A stretch of 64,000 nt of DNA from Buddleja alternifolia (lineage: Eukaryota; Streptophyta; Magnoliopsida; Lamiales; Scrophulariaceae): NCBI GenBank assembly GCA_019426215.1, contig CM033402.1, positions 26,881,102 through 26,945,101 on the forward strand, read 5' to 3'. Below are positions 53,476 to 64,000 of this stretch, one piece after another (the stretch's first letter is position 1; each line of letters starts with the position of its first letter). Position numbers and translations under genes: made by a program. Below the pieces are notes generated by a model that was given only the letters and a program-made list of their open reading frames with translations, was not told the DNA's origin and did no database searches.

Positions 53476-54773
53476 ATGCCTAAGCAAGCACAGTCAAAGG
53501 GGAAGAAGAAGGTAGGGGAGGGCTCTAAAACGCTCCCGAGCCCACCATCGTAGCAACTCCTCTTGCCGACCTGTTCTTACACCCAGATGTGGTGAAGATT
53601 TATCATGCCCTTCAAAGTAGGATTCTTATGAAAGAGAAGCCCTTTGATATCCGAGGACGGGCTTCGGTACAAGCCCTCATAGATTTTCACCATCTCACTT
53701 GCTTCTGTGGACCACTTGAGCCTATTAGAGTCCCATGGGTTTAAGAGTTTTACAGTGCCCGGGCCTTTTCGAGTATTGAGGGCAAGGTGGGCAACTATGC
53801 GGTTAAGGTTTACTTTCAAGGATGTGATCATAGACTTCGCTGCTAGGGATATCAGTAAGTGCCTCGGGATACCCATTCCTCAGCAGTGCGAGTATCGGGC
53901 AGCTCACAGACTCGACGAGAATTTCACCACGCATTGGAAGATATTCTTGCGGTAATAGTTATACACGGCACGACATGGCCGAAACGGGATGCCCACTTGC
54001 CCCGTCGCTTTCTATGCCTCGAGGCCGCATTTTGGCTTGATTTCATCAGATTCAGTCTTATTCCTAGTGGCAACCGTTCTGAGGCGAACAGAGAGAGGTG
54101 TTTGCTCATCTTTTCCATCATGACCCGGAAGAGGATTGGTTTTGCGGGTTTGATTCACCAAACGCTATTAGGACACATTAGGAAGTTGGGCATTGAGTTG
54201 ACCCCATTGCTCCACCCTACAGAGAATAAGAGAAAGCGTGGGGATTCTACTATCACAAAGAAGAACCATATGGTGTTCCCCTTGTTGATTACAGCCCTCT
54301 GCTCGACCGCCAAGGTTGAGGCCTTCCCGACCGAGGGTACAGATCGGGCCGGCACGCCCTTCTCATTTCTCGAGACCGACGCCTCTACTCCTCCGACTTT
54401 CTCCACTCGGCCTTGCCCTCAGTCTTCTTCTACTCGGAAGACCGGATCCAACCATACCACCACGCTCGATATGGACTCTTTGAGGGGGCGCGATGGATCA
54501 GATGCGTGTACATTTTGATAGCGGATGAGCCGATTCGAGGACATGATCCGAGCCAACTATGCTTACACCCGTCAGGTTTCCATGGCTCAGGATGCTTATG
54601 TGGGAGGTGGCCCCTTTGTGTATCCCGACCCTCCGGGCTTTTCTCCCTACTCCGACCCTCCTCCCGATGATATGATAGATGTGGACGATCTAGTGGGGAG
54701 AGCAGAAGATGAGCCCGCACCGGGCGGTGGGGGTGATGATGATGATGATTTGGACGCCTTGTTTGGCGATTAG
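53476..54773 (+). pseudogene. Env-like ORF of Athila-B
   Basis: The ATG at 53476 opens MPKQAQSKGKKKVGEG, strongly basic. After a frameshift near 53540 the plant transposon-protein domain is recognisable (PDVVKIYHALQSRILM, KPFDIRGRAS, FLCLEAAFWLDFIRFSL). More frame breaks occur near 53740, 53850 and 54520. The C-terminus is Gly/Asp-rich and ends DDDDLDALFGD at 54773. I see no signal peptide or transmembrane segment. The name env-like is historical; the termini suggest a nuclear protein instead. Confidence 0.8.
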
Positions 54774-56033
54774 ACTTGTTTTGTTCTATTTCCTATTTTT
54801 TGTTGTTAGTTGTTTGTTTTTGGTTTGTTATTTGTGGATGATTGTTTTAGACATGTTTAGCCTTTTATGTATTCGATGCATGCTTGGTTTATTGTTGATG
54901 TATATTTTGTTGCATGTTAGGTTTATCGAATATATGCTATGATTACCCGTTTCGTATGGCTAGCACATTTTCACTTTGTAGTAGATACCCACGTGGGAGG
55001 CTTTCTTCCGCCCGAGTAGCTGTTGCCAAACCTTGGACAGACTCTGATTGGACAACTCAGGTTTGTTTTCAGCATCCCATTATGGTGACGTGTACTCTCC
55101 TCTTTTATTTTCGAACATTGGGGACAATGTTCGTTCCAAGTTTGGGGGAGGGACGTATAATCGATCCATTATTGTCATGTTTATTTATGCTCTATATGTT
55201 TTCTTATTTTATTTTTTTCTGTCCAAGTTTGGGGGAGATGGTTGTACCTCTACATGTGATAGTGTGCACATTTTTAAGCATCTAATTTTTTTGGTAGAAT
55301 TGTAAACCCTTCAATTAATGAATTGAGATTGATTAAGTTGAATCAATGGCTTGTTTTCTCTATCAATTTGGACTTTAATGAACTATACACATCGTTTCCT
55401 TGCTCGAGGGACCCTAAAAAAGATTAGATTGTCCTTAAGATGATTCACATGCGCACATAAGTCAAGGGTAGAGGAGTTGAGTGGACAACCATTTTGAAAC
55501 ACTTGGAGGCTTCTTCCCTGAAATATTAACTTAGATGTTTCACAGGTGTTATGAGTTGAGAATGTTAACTTTGTATGCTTAACAATAATGAAGGAGGTTG
55601 GACATTGGTATGACTGCAATCGTCAGGCTTAATAGATACTGAGTGCAAAGAGTACCATGCCTAGAAACTGTACTATTATGCTAATTTGAGCTAAGCTCAA
55701 GCCAATGCAAGTGTAAAGTGAATAAGGACCTAGTTTGGTTTTGTGGCCTTTGACACTCGAGCGATTAAGCCGTTAGGAGTGTCTCTACACTTAATACCCT
55801 AAAGTCGTCCGATTTGGGAGTTATTGGCCCAAAGCTCATTACAAGGGTGTCATAGAAAGCCTAAGAGAATCAAACATTGCACATGGTCTAGCCTCTAATT
55901 CGCTAAATACAACCGTGTACTCCACGAAAGTGAGTTAGGTAGTTTTTCTTTTTGTTTCTCTCATGTTTGATGATGTTTTTCCTATCCTATAACTTATTGC
56001 TCGAGATCGAGCAATTGATAAGTTTGGGGGGGT
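54774..56033 (+). other. Athila-B 3' noncoding region and polypurine tracts
   Basis: Two internal polypurine-like tracts (55138-55152 and 55224-55238), the 20-bp palindrome at 55996-56015 and the terminal tract AAGTTTGGGGGGG before the LTR at 56034. Compared with 92-1706 it lacks about 430 bp at about 55900. No conserved reading frame. Confidence 0.78.
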
Positions 56034-56214
56034 TGATAAGAGGCATTCTTACGTGTTTTTAAGCCCGTGATATGATGTTTTTGGATTTATTTGTTGCCTA
56101 AATTATGCCACATTTGCGTTTAATCGGGGGTGTTAAGTGATTTCAGGTGATAAACGAGAGCACACGAGAAAAAGGGCAAAAAACGATGAACGACACAATT
56201 TCAAGCATGTTGAT

Positions 56215-56400
56215 CACGCCCAGGAGCCGGGCAAGAAGCAGCAAGTTCAGCATCCATTCGACCATGCCTAGGCGCCGTCCTGTCCACGCCTGAGCGCCGT
56301 TATTGCCATGCCTAGGCGCCGCCGGACTTATCCCCCAAAAAAAGTACGCCACGTATGCCGCGCCTAGGCACCAGCGTAACTGTTTTCCAAGTGTATAAAA
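56215..56400 (+). promoter_or_regulatory. 3' LTR motif array plus TATA box (Athila-B)
   Basis: Five copies at 56215-56228, 56263-56276, 56285-56298, 56307-56320 and 56359-56372, then TATAAAA at 56394-56400, 21 bases after the last copy. Confidence 0.8.
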
Positions 56401-56540
56401 GCCAAGTTTCAAGATGGAAGAGGGGTTCGAAAATCTAGGGATTGAAAGCACTTTTCTGGGATTTTAAGCCACAATTTCATCAATCTTTGAAGGAGAAGAA
56501 GGGGGATTAAGCTAGAGATTGAAGTTCTAAGCTAGGATTC

Positions 56541-58204
56541 TATTAGGAATCCCGTACAGTAAAACAGAGAATTGCAACGGAAGATTCGAGGATTCCTACC
56601 GGTAGATCACAAAAATAGATCTGATGATTTTTCCAAGGGTTTCGCGAAAATTAGAATAAATAAACATACCCTTTTGATTCGTTTATTGATTCTACAGAAC
56701 ATCAATCCTCCAAGGGCTCCTGTCTCTAAAGATTCACGCAAAACGAGCCTTCCAAAGATCCTGAAACTCTTCCTTTTCTTGCTAGAGTGGACGGCTAGAG
56801 GGGAGAGAGTTCTTTTCCTTTTTGTGTTGTGTAATCTAATTGGTTACCTTATGACTTAGGGTTTTGTTCCACTGTAGGAGTCCTATTTAAACTCAACTAG
56901 ATTGTGGAACAAGTTGAAGGCTACTCCAAAAACCCTAGTAGTGGCCGCCCCCTTAGGGCTTTCTTTGGACTGGGTGGGCTTTAATTTGCATGTGCAATTT
57001 CTAGCCCATGTGTATATATTTAAATTTAAATCCAATTTTAAATATAATATATACTATTAATTAATTCCAATTAATTAATATACTAATTAAATAATTTAAT
57101 CTAATCTAATTAAATTAATTGTTTAATTAATTGATTTAATCTAATTAAATCAATCAGTCCATTTAATTCTTTCTAAAAGATTTACACAAAAAGATACATC
57201 CCGCTCGTTTCTTATAGCGCGACTCTTTAGGTTCGTCTCAATTGGCAAAGGGAGGAATTACCTAGGGATGTGAGTGTCACCTAGCCAGACCTGTGGACTC
57301 ACATCGTAACCCAATTGAGTACGAAATGAATGAATCATTTTACGAACCTCTTGACCATAAATACCGTATGAGTATAAGCCCTTCACTGACGTATCCCGAT
57401 CAAGTGAGAGTCATGGAAAATGTCAAACTCACTAAACTTGATACTGTGCATTAGATTATAGCATAATGAAATTACTGAACTACCCTCAATGTCCCACATG
57501 AGTTAGTTGTTTATGCTTTTGCCAAAGACTTACAATTTCATTAGCCTATAATCGCACAAGATACTTTCTCGTTTACTATCGTGATAGTGAATCCTATCTT
57601 GGCGATCACTGATCAACTGCTACTTGTTTTATTGATATCGCACTTCGAGGTCGACCCCATCGACGGGTGATATGGGCCTAACTACTCTGGTAACAGATCC
57701 AATAATACAAGCACATTGATCATGAACCCTCGGGTCTAAGGCTCACGCATACTATTACGATCAGTAATCCAATCATTGACAGTCACTGAGTAAATACCCA
57801 TGTGATCGGATTACTACGAGTCGTGTTCAAATATGTCAATTTCATTGACATATCTATGATACTTGCTCCCACTATCCCTATAGTGTTCGACTGGCACTCA
57901 TCGTCAGAGCATGTGTCATACAAGTCGAATCTTAATGCCCAATTAAGATTCTTTGACTTGCAAACCCTTTTAAGTGATAAGGTGTAAGACTCTTCCCATG
58001 CCACGTCTTTATTCCATAAAGGGCAAAGAATCAAACCTTTATTCACATGGACTATATGTTCAATACTTATTTAGATGTCATAAAGATTTATATGAACAAA
58101 ATATAAATGCCTTTATTAATTTCTTCTCAATAGTTTGTACAACATAACAAGATACCCTAATCTAACTATTTGTCCTCATTGGCATCTAGGGCATATACCT
58201 AACA
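56541..58204 (-). repeat. Solo copia LTR nested in the Athila-B 3' LTR
   Basis: A 1664-bp LTR whose minus strand reads TGTTAGGTATATGCCC to TCCTAATA (last bases mutated from TAACA). The target duplication GATTC is exact (56536-56540 and 58205-58209). It carries the conserved palindrome at 57773-57789 and the conserved block at 57212-57254. Its palindrome is identical to that of the Copia-C LTR at 63071, so the two are related. Confidence 0.94.
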
Positions 58205-59032
58205 GATTCATCATCAACCAAGCCTCAGGGAGTTTTACTTGCTTTCATTACATGTTTATGTTCATAATTATGTATATGATTGTTTTAGATCTTCTTGAGC
58301 TATTGATGATGAGCTAATTTTGTAGAACTAAGGCCATGTGAAGGCCAAATTGATGAGTCAATATATATGAAGTGATTTTTCATATTAATTCTCCTATTGC
58401 TTTGTGTGTTAATTTTATGTTTTTATTCCAATCATATGCTTGATCATCATATGCTTGCTATCTTGCCTAATCTAGTCATTTTAGAGAAGATAGGTTAGGG
58501 TTCAAGGGAATTAACAAATCATCCGAAACGAATGAGGAATTGCCCCTAGAGATAGGTTGAGATTCCCGGGTGCGGTTAGCCAGATTTATCCAGGGAAATT
58601 CTAAAACATAAATGCGTGGTTATTGGTTAGATTCTCGGATAGACATATTTAGAGAACCGACGATTAATCATAGGATTATTATGAGCAGAGACATCGGGTA
58701 ATAGTTAATTAAGGAATTTCCACTAAAGTAATAGGAGTCTAATAATTCGAAGAATAGCTCATATATATTGACGAGTAGATTTGGTTGCAGCATGTGCCTT
58801 AGTCATTTTATCATACGTGAGTTTCAGTCTATAGTTCGTTTCCTCTTTTGTCCTCTGTTTATTCAATCAATTCTTGCAATTTACTTAATTTGTCTTTTCT
58901 TTCATTGAAAATCATAAGCTAAAATCCAAGTCTCTGTGGTTCGACAACCCGGACTTATTTTTTCCACTTTTATTACTATCACGACTAGTACACTTGCTAT
59001 TAAAGCACGTTAGGTTCTAGCATGTCACTGTT

Positions 59033-59644
59033 GATGCAATTCACAACCAATGGGAGGAAGGTAAGTCTTCTATCCATCAAGCTTATAATTATGGGATAGA
59101 ACACTTGGATGAAGTGATATGGGAGAATTTGGTTTGGGGCAAAGGACCTGTAGCTAAACACAGGTTTATATTTTGGCTAGCATTACATAACAAGCTGAAA
59201 AGACGGGATATATTGAAAGAATGAATGGAATTAGAAGATGATTCGTGCCCATTGTGTGCCAAAGTGGAAGAGAGTAGAGATCATTTATTTTTTGCTTGTG
59301 AATAAACAAAAGAGGTGTTGGAAAAAAGTTGGAGAAAACTGAAAGGTCATATGTAAAAAGGCAATCTGGAAAGTAAACTTAGAATGGGGAAACAGAATAT
59401 GTAAAGGGAGGACTCCTCTCAGCTGTAAAAAACTTGCCCTTTACAATGCCATAATCTACTTTATTTGGTTAGAAAGAAGTAGGAGGGTCTTTTTAGTTGA
59501 TAGAAATACTAGTACAGAGTTAGTCGAGCGTATATGGAATTGTGTGAGTTGTAAATTTATAGTGTTTTGATCCCTCGGGGATGCCCGGAGTAGTTGTAAT
59601 GTTGAGTTGATATATAATACAAAGCTTACTATTCCTAAAAAAAT
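59033..59644 (+). pseudogene. LINE ORF2 C-terminus (zf-RVT) and 3' end
   Basis: The LINE frame resumes after Athila-B with DAIHNQWEEGKSSIHQAY, WGKGPVAKHRFIFWLALHNK and CPLCAKVEESRDHLFFAC, the reverse-transcriptase zinc-binding domain of plant LINEs. Stops at about 59222 and 59302 interrupt it. The element ends with a short A-rich tail before the 18-bp target copy. Confidence 0.92.
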
Positions 59645-59662
59645 AAATTAAAGTCCTAGGTT

Positions 59663-62655
59663 TACTTGTGTACAATATAAACGCCCTAATTGAATCTTGT
59701 TTATTTTCTGCGTTTATTTTATATCTCTCTTAGAAATTAACCCGTTTAATATTATGCTTGAGAATTTTTTCTGTACTGGCCTAACCAAATCAATAGACTT
59801 AGAAACTTGAGGAAGGTCCTCAGTTTAGAGTCGTTGATTTGTATGCTTGGAGCAAGCATTACTCAAGTCTAAGAATGGGACGATGAGTAGGGTTTAAATA
59901 TGAAGCGCACTAGATATAGAACCATGTGTTTGGAAACAACTGTTCTATGACCATTTTTCTCAACTTTTTGATTTCTACATTCTAGAGCTAGTGCTCATGA
60001 TTGAAGAATTAGAAAGAAGTACAAAAGCTGGAAAAACAAGAGGTGATCAATATTGGAACCAGACATGGCATCAGGTGTATCCAAATATAATCCACCTCTG
60101 TTCTTTTTGAAATTCTGGACACATTTGGATGTTTGATTAGTTTTACCAAATGACATTAAGAAAGTTATCATTTTCTGACTTGTTCAAGAAATGATGCTTC
60201 TTTAAGTCTGGTAATAACTTTTATGGCACTTATTTTGGAAATAAGTGTAGGAACAATACATCCTTACTAAAATTGTTAACATGATTTGAAAGTTCAGAAT
60301 AAATATAATGTGGACACATAAATTAGAGAACGTAGTATGCTAGAAACAAACTAGAAGAATTGTTTGACAGCTAAGATTAGGTCATGCCTTACGAGTATAA
60401 GATTCACTAGTTAGGAGAAACGTGGGGGTACAAGCCCATTGGGATTGGATCCCTATCCAAACTTAAGAATCTTATCTCCTAAGCAAGATGACCAAATCTC
60501 CCTTCACAGGGAACATATTAAAGGGCCACTCAAGTTCTAAAGTTTGTGCTTACTGACGTCTATGGTCGAATATATGGTATCATATTAAGACACTACAATT
60601 GGATTGTAATGCCAAGTATATGATTTCCTAATTTGACCCATTCCTAAAAGTAACATAATTTCACAATTGACACTTCAAGCAACTCTACAAATGAATAGGG
60701 TAGTAGTATGCAAGAACGAGACATCGTTGACCATGACTCATTCTTAGCTAAGCTACATAGAATTACTCAATTCATAATGAGTCTTGCGCTACTCATAGGT
60801 TTATCTTGAATAAATGTTCCTCCAAATTCATTCCTAAGGCACCATATCAAATGTGGCGCCAGTGGAAGCCTAATCATAAACATGTGACGGCATGGGAATT
60901 CCCAATCTACGTAGAAAAGATAAAGGTAAAGAATCTGGAGGCTTGGTCCTTAAAAGGAAGTTTTGTTAGTTATCCCAAAAATTAAGTGGGAGAACTCTAT
61001 TTACCTACATGATGATCAGGGGATCATTATGTCCTTAGAGATCTGTTTGCTTGAAGATAAGATCATTCGAGAAATTGGAGAAGGTGGAAAGATTATTCTA
61101 AGAGAATAAAACAAAACATCTTAGGACACTACTATTCAAGGAACCAAACTAAGCCCATTAAAACACAACCACCAACGATTGATATGGAAAAATCTCTCAG
61201 CCGCCTGAGAGAAGTGGTTGTCTGCTACAAAGAAAGCATAGGATGAATGATGTAGCAGAGGAGAACCAAATCCCTCTACCATGACAAATCGATGGTGGAT
61301 ATGGACTCTACGAGAAGGTGTCAAAGTTATGAAAGTGAAGATGGATTAGATGACTTTGAATCAATCCTAGACTCTAGTAGATCGGCCCAAGAATTTTGCA
61401 CTCATAAGAGGCAAACACATCTACAAGAGAACGATTGATTCGAATGGCAAGGCCAGGTTGATGGCGAAAGGGTGTAGTAAAAAGAAGGGCATTGACTATG
61501 AGGAAGCCCCTTTGCCACAACTACAATCAAATCCATTAGAATCTTACTTTTGATAACAACACACCAATATTATGAAAATCTGGCACGTGGATGTGAAGAC
61601 TCGTTCATAAATGGATACCTCTAGATGGACACCCATTTCGAACCCAAAGGTTTCACATTTGAGGTCGATTATCATAAGGTCTACATGTTGTATGAATCCA
61701 TTTATGGACTTAAGCGGACCTCTCGCAGTTAGAATCTTTACATGGATGACATAATTTGGAATTATGATATCATCTAAATGAAGGGAGACCATCTGTGTGC
61801 AATAAGGTCAGTGGAAGCGAGATATCATTTCTAGTGTTATATGTAGAGAATACTCTACTTATGAGAAATGATGTGGACTCATTGACTGTGTCAAGACATA
61901 AACATCGAGCATGTTCTCCATGAAAAACTTGGGAGAAGCCATCTTTATCCTTATAATTTGCATCTACGAAAATAGAGTGAATAGGATAATGGGCCCCTCC
62001 CAAGCCCTTTGCTTAGAATGAATCCTAAAGCAATTTAGGAAGAAGATCTGAGAAAGGGCTCTTGTCTAGAGAGAAAGAGCAATGGGTAGACATAATATAT
62101 ATCATGAAGTACATGAGAAGAAATTAGGATATATTCTTCGTCTATACACATGGAGAACTGATAATGGAAGTTTTCTACTTACTTGGACCTTGAGTCTGAC
62201 AAAGGAGATTAAAATTCCACTTTGGGTTAATATTCACCCTCAATTGTGGAGTAGTAACTTGGAAAGGTTTCAAGTAAAATACTCTACTACTGAGAATGAA
62301 TATGAAATACCTTGGAGTCTTGGAGGCTATCGAAGAAAATTGTTTGGATCTGAAGTTCGTGGTAGAACTTCTATTGGTCCCTAGCGCAGAGCTTGTATTG
62401 TCACTTTATTGTGATGAAATGAAGTTCAAGCGTATGAAAGGAACCTAGGTCTCTCAAATCCAGACCAATGATGAGAGATACAGCATCTCTTGAGAGATCA
62501 TTGGAAAGGGCGATGTAGCCTTGTAGAAAATAAGCTCAGCCGATTAAACGGCTGACCCACTCACTGGATATTGTCAAAGGCGGTGCTAGAGTGACATCTT
62601 TTAGAAGATGGGTATTTAATACCATAGAGATTGGCATTAAGTGCAAGTGGGAGAT
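59663..62655 (+). pseudogene. pol: Copia-C leader remainder and decayed pol
   Basis: The leader resumes to about 59760, and a much reduced gag region follows. Degenerate pol is recognisable by alignment with Copia-B: the protease site region at about 59960-60010, HLRLGHA-like pre-integrase at about 60370, integrase at about 60480-61080, reverse transcriptase with PKGFTFEVDYHKVYML and SIYGLKRTSRS at about 61640-61730, and RNase H at about 62100-62560. Nearly every segment carries stops and shifts, so it is older than Copia-B. The polypurine tract AGTGGGAGAT lies at 62646-62655. Confidence 0.82.
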
Positions 62656-64000
62656 TGTTGGGAATGTACCTCGATGCCAACGAGGAGTTAAAATATAAGG
62701 CACGAGTTTATATTGTACAATCTCTAATTAATATAAAGGCATCAATATGTTGTTCGTATAATTCTTGATGGCATCTATAAAGTCTTAAATGAACAACTAG
62801 TCCATGTGTGTCAAGGCAAACCTTCGCACTCCTTATAGTATAGTTTAGAGATGGGCACTGGAAGGGTTTCATACTTGATCACTTAAATGGTTTGCAAGTC
62901 GGTGATTCTCAATTGGGCAATGAGATTCGTATGGACTTATATGACGCATGCTCTGACAAAGGAGTGCTAGTCAAACACTATGGGATAGTGGGAGTTTGTG
63001 TTATAGATACATTGATGGGATTAGTGTATTCGAACATGGCTCATAGTAATCCGATCAAATGGGTTTTTACTCAGTGACTGTCAATGATTGAATTATTGAT
63101 TATGAAGGTATGTGTGAGCCTTAGACCTGAGGAGTTACGGTCACAGTGTGCTTGTGACGTTGGATTCTGTCACTAGAGTAGTTAGGCCCAATTGATCACC
63201 CGTTGAAAGGTGGGGTCACCTGGAAATGCGTTCCAATGGGCAAGTAGCATGTGAGGTGATTACCAAGAGGGAATTCACTGTCTCGAAAGTAAACAAGAAG
63301 TATCCTATGCGATCATAGGTAAATGAGATTGAAAGTCTCTGGCCAGAGTTGATGAACTAACTCGTGTTTAGTGATCTCATATTACTATGATTCTTATGCA
63401 TAGTATCGAGTCCTGTGAGTTTGACATATTCCATGACTCTCACTCGATCGGGATACGTCAATGAAGGGCTTATACTCATATGATATTCATAATCTAGAGG
63501 TTCGTAATGACATAGTCATTTTGTACTAGATTGGGCTACGATGTGGGGCCACGGTGCTGGCTAGGTTTCACTCGCATCCTTTGGTATCCTCCCATTGTCA
63601 ATTGAGACGAACCTAAAGAGTCGCGCTATAAAGGAATAGACGGAGAAATCAAGTCTTGTATTTGGAGGGTGTTCTGGTAATTTGTCCCTGGGCAGGATGA
63701 ATTAATTAATTGGACAAATTAATTTAATTGATTTTTTAATTGGATTAAACAATGGTGAATTAAATTAATTAATTTGAATATTTAATTGACTAGGTTAATT
63801 AAATATTTAAACTATAATATTAATTAATTAATTAACAAGAATATCAATGTAATCAATATATATTTAATTGGATTGAATGTTAATTGATTAAATTAATTGG
63901 ACTAAGTTGACTAGTATTGTCCAAAAGCCCTTTTGGGCGTGTACTGATGGGCTTCTTTGGAGGATTTATTTAATCCTCCAACACAAGCCAGAGAACACAG
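62656..64000 (+). repeat. 3' LTR of Copia-C, cut by window end
   Basis: It starts TGTTGGGAATGTACC right after the polypurine tract and continues to the window edge. The conserved palindrome TCAGTGACTGTCAATGA is at 63071-63087 and the conserved block at 63590-63636. It is a different subfamily from the Copia-B 5' LTR, which confirms that the two are separate elements. Confidence 0.9.

Larger units (their letters stand above)
46788..59027 (+). mobile_element. Athila-B, complete Athila-type element
   Basis: 12.2 kb on the plus strand (10.6 kb without the nested solo LTR): 5' LTR, primer site, gag, protease, deleted reverse transcriptase, RNase H, integrase, env-like ORF, 3' noncoding part, polypurine tract and 3' LTR. 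Target duplication TTGTT (46783-46787) against CTGTT (59028-59032) matches at 4 of 5 bases. It belongs to the same family as 1-3091. The internal reverse-transcriptase deletion makes it defective. Confidence 0.95.
56034..59027 (+). repeat. 3' LTR of Athila-B, split by a solo copia LTR
   Basis: The two parts, 56034-56540 and 58205-59027, together give about 1.33 kb that aligns with 46788-48133. Removing 56541-58204 and one GATTC copy restores the alignment. Confidence 0.95.
42620..59644 (+). mobile_element. L1-type LINE, interrupted by Athila-B
   Basis: The LINE proper is about 4.8 kb (42620-46787 and 59033-59644). It has a 74-base 5' leader, ORF1 with a zinc knuckle, ORF2 with endonuclease, reverse transcriptase and a zinc-binding tail, and an A-rich 3' end. 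The 18-bp target duplication AAATTAAAGTCCTAGGTT is exact at 42602-42619 and 59645-59662. A near full-length 5' end suggests it inserted intact. ORFs now hold several stops. Confidence 0.95.

Noticed and set aside
56572..56859. 95-codon plus-strand open frame in the solo copia LTR
   Set aside because: It lies antisense in an LTR, has no domain and is absent from the related LTRs.
57783..58046. Open frame sharing peptide similarity with 62892-63077
   Set aside because: Both lie in LTRs of the same copia group. The similarity follows from conserved DNA around the TTGAC palindrome, and the frame is broken in the LTRs at 23522 and 32376, so I treat it as noncoding conservation rather than a gene.
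1..64000. Host protein-coding gene
   Set aside because: Every conserved reading frame I could recognise belongs to a retroelement or the pararetrovirus relic.

Overview
The window is a block of plant intergenic DNA, almost certainly from a flowering plant and probably a eudicot, made of transposable elements nested up to four deep. I find no host gene, tRNA, rRNA or CRISPR. The evidence is Athila-type Ty3 and Ty1/copia LTR retrotransposons, a plant L1-type LINE with a DUF4283-like first ORF, a plant-type gag-only TR-GAG element and a relic of an endogenous plant pararetrovirus (Caulimoviridae). Protein domains are recognisable but mostly broken by stops and frameshifts. I name elements by letter because I cannot match them to a database.

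Layout. 1-3091: 3' end of an Athila element (B-left, + strand). 3092-3199 and 20460 to about 23180: one endogenous pararetrovirus (- strand), split inside its movement-protein region by Athila-A (3200-20454, - strand, target duplication GTCAG). Athila-A is itself split inside its integrase by a non-autonomous, gag-only copia element (9375-14723, + strand). 23522 to about 41450: Copia-B (+), which carries three insertions: a very young TR-GAG element in its protease (27999-30958, -), a solo copia LTR between integrase and reverse transcriptase (32376-33982, +), and a deleted Athila-C in its reverse transcriptase (34452-40410, -). About 41451-64000: Copia-C (+), lacking its 5' LTR and running off the window in its 3' LTR. 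Copia-C contains a LINE (42620-59644, 18-bp target duplication), the LINE contains a complete Athila-B (46788-59027, +), and the 3' LTR of Athila-B contains another solo copia LTR (56541-58204, -).

The most interesting signal is in the three Athila families. Each has its own short palindromic motif, repeated two to eight times in the LTR just upstream of the TATA box: GGCGCC-type in B, GATGCTGCAGCATC in A, AAGTACGTACTT in C. In A and B the same family-specific motif appears again, followed by a second TATA-like box, in front of the env-like ORF, and a leader with consensus splice sites lies between that box and the ORF. Athila-C has lost the env-like ORF and also lacks the internal motif cluster. 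I read this as a possible second promoter for the env-like gene that shares a rapidly changing binding site with the LTR. The arrangement resembles family-specific anti-silencing systems known from VANDAL transposons, but that link is only an inference.

Other notable points are a pararetrovirus whose capsid-like region precedes its movement-protein region, a reverse-transcriptase deletion in Athila-B sealed with a 23-bp templated filler, a conserved inverted TTGAC palindrome in four divergent copia LTRs, and a TR-GAG element whose two LTRs differ by only three substitutions and one indel.
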